A stretch of 64,000 nt of DNA from Sediminitomix flava (GTDB taxonomy: Bacteria > Bacteroidota > Bacteroidia > Cytophagales > Flammeovirgaceae): assembly GCF_003149185.1 (NCBI RefSeq), contig NZ_QGDO01000009.1:176060-240059 (forward strand). Reading direction: 5' to 3'. The notes under the pieces are model-generated. The model was given only the letters and a program-made list of their open reading frames with translations, did not search any database and had not been told where the DNA came from. The position numbers were made by a program, and so were the translations under genes. Below, piece after piece: positions 34,722 to 42,256 of this stretch (positions within the stretch are counted from its first letter, which is position 1; each line of letters begins with the position of its first letter).

Positions 34722-36569
34722 ATGAGACTAAAAGAGATTAGTATATTATTCTTTTTACTTACTCAATTTACACTAAGTTATGCCCAAGAAGACTGTGTAA
34801 GTTTAGTTTGGTCTGACGAATTCAATTATTCAGGTTTACCCGACCAATCTAAATGGGGCTATGATGTAGGTGGAAATGGCTGGGGAAACGGCGAAGCCCA
34901 ATTCTATACTGAAAATAGATTAGAAAATGCACGTGTTGAAAATGGAAAACTGATCATTGAAGCACGCAAAGAAAGTATGGGAGGAAGTGATTATACTTCA
35001 GCTCGATTAGTAACAAGAGATAAGGGAGATTGGCTGTACGGTCGTTTTGAGATCAAAGCTAAATTGCCAACAGGTCGTGGAACTTGGCCAGCAATTTGGA
35101 TGCTTCCAACAGATTGGGAGTATGGCGGATGGCCAGATAGTGGTGAGATTGATATCATGGAACATGTTGGTCATGATCCTGCTATTGTGCATGGAACAGT
35201 ACACACAAAAGCTTATTATCATTCGATTGGTACTCAAAAAGGTGGAAGTACAATGGTAGACGATTTTAATACGGCTTTTCATGTTTATGCAATAGAATGG
35301 TCAGAAGAAGAAATCGTTTGGTATATCGATGATGTAGAATATTTCCGTTTCAAGAATGAGCACAAGACGTATAAAGAATGGCCATTCGATAAACGTTTTC
35401 ATTTGTTACTAAATATTGCAGTTGGTGGAAGCTGGGGAGGAGCGCAAGGCATAGATGATACGATTTTCCCCCAAAGAATGGAAGTGGATTATGTGCGTGT
35501 ATATGGCTACAATCCAGAAGCAAAGATCACAGGAGCTGATTTTCTAGAAAAAGATACTGAAGCAACTTTCGAAACCAATATTAAAGAAGGAAATACCTAT
35601 CAATGGAGTTTTCCTGAAGGAGTTGAAATCCTTGAGGGAGAAAACTCTGATATAGTAAAAGTAAAATGGGGAAATATAGGAGGAACAGTTTCTGTAGATG
35701 TTCAAACAGAGTGTGATGCTTATACTGCCGAAAAAGAAGTAAGAGGGTATACTATTCCTGAAGGAGATATGTATATCCTAGATCATAAAGATACTGAAGG
35801 TAGTTTACGTTGGAAAGCTGTTCTGGGTGATGACAGCAACAGCATACAGCTAACCGAAGAGTCAGATGGGAGTATCAGGGTTGACTTCGATATTCCCGCT
35901 CCTCGGGGAAATCCACATTTAGAATTAGAGCTATTTGATTTGTTAGACCTATCGACTTACCGAAAAGTGAGCATGGCTATCAAAGCAGATAATGCCCCAG
36001 AAAACATTCGTTTAGACCTTTATGATTATAAAGAGCTATATAATCTTGAGAATGTTTTCGATAGTTTCAATGTCGTGGAAGGAGAGGAGTTTTTCGATTA
36101 TATCCACTTTTATGGTGTTGAAGGAAAAGAGACTTCTGGGTTCAGTTTAGATAAAATTCAGACGCTAAAGCTTTATTTCAATTATAGCTTTTTGGCAGGG
36201 GCGAAAAGCGGAACTTTCTGGTTGAAGCCATTGGTATTTACCATTCCTGCAGAAGGAGAAGATCAGGTAGAGCCAGAGCAACCAGAAGAACCTCAAAATC
36301 CAGTTACAGGAGTTGAAGATGATCTATTCTATGAGGTAGTGGTATATCCGATACCAGCCAAGGAAGAGTTATTCATCAAAAATTTGAAAGGAAATGAGCA
36401 GCTTACTTTAATCGATATTGTAGGAAATCAATCTGAACTACCGTTTGATGAGCTTGGAAAAAAAGAGTGGAAAGTAAAACTTCCGTCGGTAACACAAGGA
36501 ATTTATTTTCTACAAATCACATCAGAAGAAGGAAGTATAAAGACTTTCAGAATACTTATTGAAAAGTAA
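34722..36569 (+). CDS. GH16 beta-glucanase with accessory domains and T9SS sorting tail
   Basis: 615 residues. A signal peptide (to about 21) is followed by GH16 (about 25-265, GEIDIMEH, Glu142/Asp144/Glu147). A PKD-like sandwich is at about 270-345 (TFETNIKEGNTYQWSFPEGVE). A CBM-like beta domain is at about 350-525 (YTIPEGDMYILDHKD to GTFWLKPLVFTIP). A Glu/Pro/Gln linker and a T9SS C-terminal domain end it (about 545-615, VVVYPIPAKEELFIKNL to FRILIEK). It should be the surface-exposed endo-beta-glucanase of the locus, making the first cuts. Confidence 0.92.
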   Translation: MRLKEISILFFLLTQFTLSYAQEDCVSLVWSDEFNYSGLPDQSKWGYDVGGNGWGNGEAQFYTENRLENARVENGKLIIEARKESMGGSDYTSARLVTRDKGDWLYGRFEIKAKLPTGRGTWPAIWMLPTDWEYGGWPDSGEIDIMEHVGHDPAIVHGTVHTKAYYHSIGTQKGGSTMVDDFNTAFHVYAIEWSEEEIVWYIDDVEYFRFKNEHKTYKEWPFDKRFHLLLNIAVGGSWGGAQGIDDTIFPQRMEVDYVRVYGYNPEAKITGADFLEKDTEATFETNIKEGNTYQWSFPEGVEILEGENSDIVKVKWGNIGGTVSVDVQTECDAYTAEKEVRGYTIPEGDMYILDHKDTEGSLRWKAVLGDDSNSIQLTEESDGSIRVDFDIPAPRGNPHLELELFDLLDLSTYRKVSMAIKADNAPENIRLDLYDYKELYNLENVFDSFNVVEGEEFFDYIHFYGVEGKETSGFSLDKIQTLKLYFNYSFLAGAKSGTFWLKPLVFTIPAEGEDQVEPEQPEEPQNPVTGVEDDLFYEVVVYPIPAKEELFIKNLKGNEQLTLIDIVGNQSELPFDELGKKEWKVKLPSVTQGIYFLQITSEEGSIKTFRILIEK

Positions 36570-36616
36570 AATTACATTCAAAAAATAGGAGTTTCTCGTT
36601 TGTTTAGATGATATAG

Positions 36617-36653
36617 GGCCAAGAGTGTGTTTTGCATACCTTGGCTTTTTTTG
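36617..36653 (+). terminator. Intrinsic terminator after second GH16
   Basis: GCCAAG / CTTGGC with inner partial pairing (TGTG/CATA), then T7. Confidence 0.78.
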
Positions 36654-36749
36654 AATGAAAAGTGAGAATCCCCCTTTGCGTTAGAATTAATTACCCAAGA
36701 GCAGCTACGTTCAATTTTTATTTATGACGTTTTTTAAAGAGCAATTTTT

Positions 36750-38501
36750 ATGAAGAGATGTATCATATTTTTATCGCTTTTAGTCAGTAGCTTTTTGGCA
36801 AATGGACAAGGTTTCCTCCGAGCTGATGGAGTAGACATTATCAATGACAATGGCCCCGTTTTATTACGAAGCATCGGGACTGGAAATTGGATGATTCAAG
36901 AGGGCTACATGATGCAGTCTACAGGAGCTAAGGTCAATACGCATACGCAGTTCAGAACAAAGCTTGAAGAATCGATTGGTAAACACAAAACAGAGAAGTT
37001 TTACAAGACTTGGTTAGCGAATCATTTTACAAAAGCCGACCTAGATTCCATGAAAGCATGGGGCTTTAATGGTGTACGAGTAGCTTTACATTACAAGTGG
37101 TTTACTTTACCAATTGAAGAAGAAGAGCTAATTGATGGGAAAATGACAAATACTTGGCTAGAGACAGGTTTTACGTATACCGATAAATTAGTGGAATGGT
37201 GTACCGAAAATGAAATGTATCTGATTTTGGATATGCATGGAGCACCTGGAGGCCAAGGAAAAGATGCTAATATTTCAGACTACGACAAGCATAAACCATC
37301 GCTTTGGGAATCTGAAGAGAATAAGGATAAACTAGAAAAGCTGTGGATTGAATTAGCTAGTCGCTACAAAAATGAAAAATGGATAGGAGGTTATGATCTG
37401 ATCAATGAACCCAACTGGGGGTTTGCAGAAGGAGATCACCAAAATGGGTGTGGCTGTAAAGAAAATGATGCTATTTGGGATTTGCATGAGCGTTTGATTA
37501 AAGCTGTTCGCACAGTAGATCAGAACCATATTGTATACATTTCGGGAAATTGTTGGGGGAATAATTACGATGGACTAGACACACATTCACTTAGAGAAGT
37601 TGATGATAATATGGTGATCACTTTTCATAAATATTGGAATTACAATACCGACAAATCAGTGCAAGCTTGGTTGGACATGAGGGAAAAATTTCAACTGCCA
37701 CTTTGGATGAGTGAGGCTGGAGAAAACTCGAATACATGGTTTTCAGATTGTATTTCTCTTTTTGAAAAGAATAATATTGGATGGTCTTGGTGGCCTGTAA
37801 AAAAGCAAAGAATGAACAATGTCTTGAAGGTTAAAACACCAGAAACTTATAAGGCATTATTAAAGGCTTGGGAAGAAGGAAAAACACTTTCAGTAAAGGA
37901 TACTTACAAGGCTGTGATGGATTATGCGGAGGCGCACAAAAATGAAAATTGTGAAGTAGCTTATGATGTGATTTATGCAATGCTTCATCAGCCACATACC
38001 AATGAAACAGCTCCTTTCAAGTCTCATAAAATAGGTGAGCCAATCTTGTTTGCAGATTATGACATGGGTAAAAATGAGCTAGCTTATTTCGATAATGTAT
38101 CAGCAGATTATCATATCGATAAAAACTCTGATTGGATGGTTTGGAATTCTGGCTATGTTTATAGAAATGATGGTGTTGATATTGGCTTGCATGAAGAAAT
38201 TCCTTTCGTAGGATGGACAGAAAAAGGGGAGTGGATGAATTATACCCTCAATATTCCTTCAGAAGCTACTTATAAAATTGACATCAACTATTTAGCCGAA
38301 AATAAAGAAGGGTTAGTTCGACTAAAAGTAAATGGAAAGTCTGTGCAGGAATGTAAGCTTTCTCAGACTGGGAATGAGTGGGTAACTCAGAGTTTTGAGG
38401 GGATTCAACTTCCAAAAGGACAAGTAGAGTTACGTGTAGAAATTATGGAAGGAGGAATGAAGTTGAAAAGTTTTACCATTCTTAAGACGCAGAAAATATA
38501 G
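36750..38501 (+). CDS. GH5 glycosidase with C-terminal CBM6-like domain
   Basis: 583 residues. The signal peptide ends near ANGQG (20). The GH5 barrel spans about 22-375: GFNGVRVALHYKW, MYLILDMHGAPGG, acid/base Glu220 in LINEPNWG, HKYWNYN, and nucleophile Glu322 in WMSEAGENS. The C-terminal about 130 residues (LAYFDNVSADYHID, GWTEKGEWMNYTLNIPS) form a CBM6-like lectin domain. No T9SS tail is visible. GH5 covers cellulases, 1,3- and 1,6-beta-glucanases and mannanases. Beside GH16 and GH3, a beta-glucan (perhaps 1,6-branch) activity is most plausible. I do not assign a subfamily. Confidence 0.9.
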   Translation: MKRCIIFLSLLVSSFLANGQGFLRADGVDIINDNGPVLLRSIGTGNWMIQEGYMMQSTGAKVNTHTQFRTKLEESIGKHKTEKFYKTWLANHFTKADLDSMKAWGFNGVRVALHYKWFTLPIEEEELIDGKMTNTWLETGFTYTDKLVEWCTENEMYLILDMHGAPGGQGKDANISDYDKHKPSLWESEENKDKLEKLWIELASRYKNEKWIGGYDLINEPNWGFAEGDHQNGCGCKENDAIWDLHERLIKAVRTVDQNHIVYISGNCWGNNYDGLDTHSLREVDDNMVITFHKYWNYNTDKSVQAWLDMREKFQLPLWMSEAGENSNTWFSDCISLFEKNNIGWSWWPVKKQRMNNVLKVKTPETYKALLKAWEEGKTLSVKDTYKAVMDYAEAHKNENCEVAYDVIYAMLHQPHTNETAPFKSHKIGEPILFADYDMGKNELAYFDNVSADYHIDKNSDWMVWNSGYVYRNDGVDIGLHEEIPFVGWTEKGEWMNYTLNIPSEATYKIDINYLAENKEGLVRLKVNGKSVQECKLSQTGNEWVTQSFEGIQLPKGQVELRVEIMEGGMKLKSFTILKTQKI

Positions 38502-38574
38502 AGGTCAATTATTCCAAAATGGGAGGTAGAATGACCATTATCAATAAAAAAGATAATATTACACAGACCTCTTA
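38499..38574 (+). other. Structured spacer between GH5 and lactonase genes
   Basis: AGAGGTC right at the GH5 stop pairs with GACCTCT 60 bp later. Inside this, GGTCA can instead pair with TGACC, and ATTATC pairs with GATAAT. The alternative pairings could reduce read-through or mark RNA processing. There is no T-tract. Confidence 0.3.
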
Positions 38575-38632
38575 AGTATATTGAACACTTGAAAAGAGAA
38601 TACATTCTAGGATAGAAAGTTATAAATAAGAA

Positions 38633-39640
38633 ATGAAAAAGAGATTCCAATTAGTAGCTGTATTACTATCATTATTTACATCTTGCCAAACAGCAACAGA
38701 GCAGAGAGAGAAAGAAAATGTAGGAACAGTCGAGTTTTCTACTGAAGAAATGAAAGCCCTATTTGCTGAAGATACTCAAGTAGAGTTCTTAGCAGAAGGA
38801 TTTTCGTGGGCAGAAGGACCGCTTTGGTTAGAGGAGTCAAATCGCTTGATTTTTACAGATGTTCCTCAAAATAAAATTCACCAATGGAGCGAAGCTAACG
38901 GATTGTCTCTTTATTTAGAGGGCGCAGGTTATAAAAGTCAAGAAACATTGAAAGGCTCAAACCTTGGAGCGAATGGTCTTCAGTTGAATGAAAAAGGACA
39001 GCTTGTAATGTGTCAGCACGGAGGACGCCAAGTAGCAGTTTTAGAAAGTTCTTTGGAAACGCCAGAAGCAAACTTTACAAGTTTAGCTGGAAGTTATGAA
39101 GGGAAAAGTCTAAATAGTCCAAACGATTTGATCTTCGATAAATTAGGGAATCTTTATTTCACAGACCCACCATACGGTTTGGAAGGAAGAGATGTTCAAA
39201 AGGATTTGCCGTTTAATGGTGTCTATAAATTGGATACAGAAGATCAGCTGATATTGCTAGATAGTACACTTACAAGACCTAATGGAGTTGGTATTTCTAC
39301 AGATGGAAAGACACTTTATGTAGCCAACTCTGATCCTAAAAAATCAATTTGGATGGCATATGACATTACAGAAACAGGAGTTGAAAATGCACGCTTGTTT
39401 TACGATGCTACCGAATGGGTAGGGGAAAAGTACAAAGGTTTACCTGATGGTCTGAAAGTACATTCTTCTGGAAATATTTTCGCAACAGGTCCTGGCGGAG
39501 TCTGGGTTTTTTCTCCAGAAGGAAAAGTTGTGGGTAAAATTTCAACACCAATGCCGGTAGCCAACTGTGCTTTTGATACAAAAGAAGAGTACATCTATCT
39601 GACTGCAAATGATAAACTATTGAGAGTAAAATTGAAATAG
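38633..39640 (+). CDS. SMP-30/gluconolactonase-family lipoprotein
   Basis: 335 residues. Lipobox FTSC (about residue 18) makes it an envelope lipoprotein. The rest is a six-bladed SMP-30 propeller: FSWAEGPLWLEES (start of blade 1, with the metal-binding Glu), SPNDLIFDKLGNLYFTDP, GLDGRD-like loop YGLEGRD, TRPNGVGISTDGKTLYVANS and GLPDGLKVHSSGNIFATGPGGVWV. Family members hydrolyse sugar lactones with a divalent metal. It is the last gene of the glucan locus on this strand. A lactone substrate would require a sugar oxidase that the locus does not show, so its role is open. Confidence 0.88.
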   Translation: MKKRFQLVAVLLSLFTSCQTATEQREKENVGTVEFSTEEMKALFAEDTQVEFLAEGFSWAEGPLWLEESNRLIFTDVPQNKIHQWSEANGLSLYLEGAGYKSQETLKGSNLGANGLQLNEKGQLVMCQHGGRQVAVLESSLETPEANFTSLAGSYEGKSLNSPNDLIFDKLGNLYFTDPPYGLEGRDVQKDLPFNGVYKLDTEDQLILLDSTLTRPNGVGISTDGKTLYVANSDPKKSIWMAYDITETGVENARLFYDATEWVGEKYKGLPDGLKVHSSGNIFATGPGGVWVFSPEGKVVGKISTPMPVANCAFDTKEEYIYLTANDKLLRVKLK

Positions 39641-39656
39641 TAATAGAAATAGAAAA

Positions 39657-39708
39657 ACGAAGGCATTTAGCGAATTGAACCTCTATTCAATTCACTAAAT
39701 GCCTTTAA
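39657..39708. terminator. Long hairpin terminator between lactonase and DUF4476 genes
   Basis: AAGGCATTTAG-C-GAATTGAA pairs with TTCAATTC-A-CTAAATGCCTT, about 19 pairs and one mismatch. The minus side ends in CGTTTTTCT, stronger than the plus side. Confidence 0.88.
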
Positions 39709-39728
39709 TCTTTGGAGCAAGAAAGTAA

Positions 39729-40838
39729 CTATTGTACTTCTAAAAACTCCTCTAAAGCTTGTTTATTTTTAGTGTACGCTAGTTTAGTGACAACCAAATG
39801 AAATTTTGGTTTATCAGAAGTGTACTGATAAGCCATTTTAGCAAAAGCTAAACGTTGACCATCTAAGTTAAATACGCTCAAGTATTCTAAAACTTGATCA
39901 ACATTGATACATTTCTTTTCCATTAGGAATTCATTTGCCATTCCAATAGCATCACCTCCAGCATTTATTTCTGTTTCGATGTCTTTCTTTAAAGCTGAAA
40001 AATCAGCGTAAGACAATGCGCAGTCTTTAGCAACATCTTTCTTTTCTTCAGTCGCTTTTACCTCTTCTTTTTTAGCAGCCTCTTCAGTTTCCTTGTAAGT
40101 AGTACTTGTTACCTTGATTGGAGCAATTTTTACATCAACAAGATTCATTACTTGGAAAGCATTTCCCCACTCAATACTTGTTTCTTCACCATTTGGTGTG
40201 ATGTTGATAGAAAAAGTGTAAGATTTTCCTGCTTGAAGGACATCACCTTTTTTTACGATTTTAGGCGTTCCACCATTTACTGTGATTCCTGTTAGGTCAA
40301 TTTTCCCAAGCTGTTTGCCATTACCATTGAATGTACACTTTACAGAAGCGTAGATTCTGTCAGAATAAACATTGTATTCCATCACTTTTACTGCAAACTC
40401 ACCCGCTGTTTGAGTTGCTTTTTCAGCTAACACAAGTTTCTCTGCAGTGATGCTACTTTTAGCAGCTTTAGCGTATTGAACTCCATCTAAAATAAAATCG
40501 AAATAATCCGCATTTTTTTGAACAGGAGCCTTAATTCTGAACTGGTTATAGATTACTTTACTTTCTCCAGCTTTTAGCATTGTAATTTGAGAAGTTGGAT
40601 AAACCTCACCTTCGTTTTGAGCAAGTTTAGTTTTACTACGGTCTAAAAGTAAAACACCATCACCTGTGTTTTGAGCTTTAAAGTTTACAGAATAGCTCGA
40701 AGAAGATCCACTAACTTTTTGGAAAGTGAATGATGCATCAGGAGCAGTAATAGCTTTTGGTAAGTTGTATTTTTTTTGTTGTCCAAAAACGTTAGTCAAG
40801 ACAGTCAAAAAGAGTACTGTCATTAAAAGATTTTTCAT
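39729..40838 (-). CDS. Exported protein with C-terminal DUF4476
   Basis: 369 residues. The signal peptide ends near VFGQ (20). About 25-255 are immunoglobulin-like beta structure (SYSVNFKAQNTGDGVLLLDRS). A charged Lys/Glu stretch (about 258-275) leads to DUF4476 (about 278-369). That domain opens DCALSYADFSALKKDIETEI and ends with the repeated-helix pattern CINVDQVLEYLSVFNLDGQRLAFAKMAY. DUF4476 is a Bacteroidota domain of unknown role. The protein is periplasmic or envelope-bound. Its minus-strand promoter element TATATTTG at 40887-40894 fits an about 40-nt leader. Confidence 0.82.
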   Translation of the reverse strand: MKNLLMTVLFLTVLTNVFGQQKKYNLPKAITAPDASFTFQKVSGSSSSYSVNFKAQNTGDGVLLLDRSKTKLAQNEGEVYPTSQITMLKAGESKVIYNQFRIKAPVQKNADYFDFILDGVQYAKAAKSSITAEKLVLAEKATQTAGEFAVKVMEYNVYSDRIYASVKCTFNGNGKQLGKIDLTGITVNGGTPKIVKKGDVLQAGKSYTFSINITPNGEETSIEWGNAFQVMNLVDVKIAPIKVTSTTYKETEEAAKKEEVKATEEKKDVAKDCALSYADFSALKKDIETEINAGGDAIGMANEFLMEKKCINVDQVLEYLSVFNLDGQRLAFAKMAYQYTSDKPKFHLVVTKLAYTKNKQALEEFLEVQ

Positions 40839-40886
40839 AGCTGTTTTGAAAAATTGGTTTGTAATAGATTGTTTAAAAGTCTAATG

Positions 40887-40894
40887 CAAATATA
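40887..40894 (-). promoter_or_regulatory. Candidate -7 element of DUF4476 gene
   Basis: TATATTTGCA on the minus strand matches TAnnTTTG exactly. No TTTG is found at proper spacing upstream, so only half of the promoter is visible. Confidence 0.4.
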
Positions 40895-40969
40895 GCAATT
40901 GTACATAAACCAATTGTGTACCAAAATGTGAGAGCTATGTAGGTGTTGTTATATGATAAATCTGATAGA

Positions 40970-41683
40970 CTAAAAATTTTCTTCTACTTCTGGTCTCAGA
41001 ACGAGTTCATGTGGCATGACGTCTTTCGGATATTGGAACGTAGTAATGATTGCTTGAGCGACACTGTCAGCAGACATATAATCTGGGCGATCTGCTGTTC
41101 TAAAAGCAGTATCAACACCGCCTGGGTAAACACTCAAAACGTTTACTCCTTTTCGTCTAGCTTCCTTTCTGAATACTTTTGTAAGCCCATCCAAAGCTAC
41201 TTTAGATGCGGTGTAGGCTCCAATATTTTCATTACTGAATAAACAAACGGTAGAAAGAATATTGACAATTGTTCCCTTGATCTCTTTTGACTGCATTCTA
41301 TTGAATACTTCTTTCATAAAAATGAAAGGCGCACGGAAGTTTACCGACATCATAAAATCTAGCTCCTCAGTCTTTATTTCATTTAGCGTTCCTCTTGCCG
41401 AATTTAAACCTGCACAATTAATCAGAATATCTATTCCTCCCAAAAAATTGTCAGCAGCTTCGATAAACTGAAGATTAGCATCTTCGTCAGTTACGGAAAA
41501 AGTTTCGGAATAAACCTGAGAAGAATAGGCTTCTACCTCTTGAAGTAAGCTTTCCATTTTTTCGGAAGACCTTCCACAAATAGCCAATTTAGCGCCCTTT
41601 TCAAGAAGTTGTTTGGCTAGTGATCTACCAATTCCGGAGGTCGCACCAGTAAGTAATATTCTTTTATTTTCTATAGAATTCAT
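40970..41683 (-). CDS. Short-chain dehydrogenase/reductase (SDR)
   Basis: 237 residues, a classical SDR of NAD(P)-dependent oxidoreductases. The coenzyme motif is LLTGATSGIGRSLA. The structural motif is NCAG. The catalytic set is Ser in NILST, then Tyr-x-x-x-Lys in AYTASKVAL. The C-terminal motif is YPGGVDTAF. The CGRS after beta-2 suggests preference for NADP. The substrate cannot be told. It is a single gene, 131 bp from the DUF4476 gene and read in the same direction. Confidence 0.9.
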   Translation of the reverse strand: MNSIENKRILLTGATSGIGRSLAKQLLEKGAKLAICGRSSEKMESLLQEVEAYSSQVYSETFSVTDEDANLQFIEAADNFLGGIDILINCAGLNSARGTLNEIKTEELDFMMSVNFRAPFIFMKEVFNRMQSKEIKGTIVNILSTVCLFSNENIGAYTASKVALDGLTKVFRKEARRKGVNVLSVYPGGVDTAFRTADRPDYMSADSVAQAIITTFQYPKDVMPHELVLRPEVEENF

Positions 41684-41766
41684 AAAAGGGGAAGTATTTA
41701 TTGATAGGCTTAAAAAAATATAATGAGGGAAAAGTCTTATAACCTTATTGGAAAGTACAACAAAAA

Positions 41767-41807
41767 TGAGTCACCCTAAACATGGATTCGGGATGACTCA
41801 TTTTTTT
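41767..41807. terminator. Intrinsic terminator after the 80-aa gene
   Basis: TGAGTCA and CCC pair with GGG and TGACTCA. Flanks are T7 on the plus side and TTTTTG on the minus side. It stops the minus-strand gene at 41806. Confidence 0.75.
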
Positions 41808-42048
41808 ATTTCTTGACAGCGTTATAAATGAAGCCGACAAGAGCGCCTACACCTCCAGAAATAAAAATGTTTTTACGAATTTCTGAGATACCCATGAGTT
41901 TCTTTCCAAATGAAACAAGTTCATTCGAAGCAGGCTTAAAAAAAGTACCTAGACTAACATATTCGCCAGCAATTTTACCGAAAAGTAAATAACCGATTAC
42001 CAAACCGATAATTGTGAAAAGAAGAACAGTTGTTAGTGTCTTTTTCAT
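41806..42048 (-). CDS. Small membrane protein, 80 aa, unknown
   Basis: The N-terminal helix (residues about 5-24, TVLLFTIIGLVIGYLLFGKI) and C-terminal glycine-rich hydrophobic stretch (about 63-77, FISGGVGALVGFIYNAV) flank a polar loop, giving a two-helix hairpin in the inner membrane. It has its own terminator and a normal start. I recognise no family. Confidence 0.65.
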   Translation of the reverse strand: MKKTLTTVLLFTIIGLVIGYLLFGKIAGEYVSLGTFFKPASNELVSFGKKLMGISEIRKNIFISGGVGALVGFIYNAVKK

Positions 42049-42187
42049 GATTGAGAATTTTAGTTGAAAAACGCTTCAATCTTTTACGTTGAAAAAAGTG
42101 ATTGAAGGCTGATTTCTGTAAAATTAATATTTAACCTGAGATTAGGTGTTAATTTCCCTGTAAAGACAAATCCTTTGATAGCCTCAT

Positions 42188-42229
42188 ATGAAAAACTCCC
42201 TCGACCGAAAGTATCAGCAGAGGGAGTTT
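42188..42229 (-). terminator. Terminator of pruA
   Basis: AAACTCCCTC / GAGGGAGTTT, 10 bp. The minus-strand transcript then runs into TTTTTCAT. Confidence 0.82.
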
Positions 42230-42256
42230 ATATTTTAAAGAACGTGTTCTTTATCC

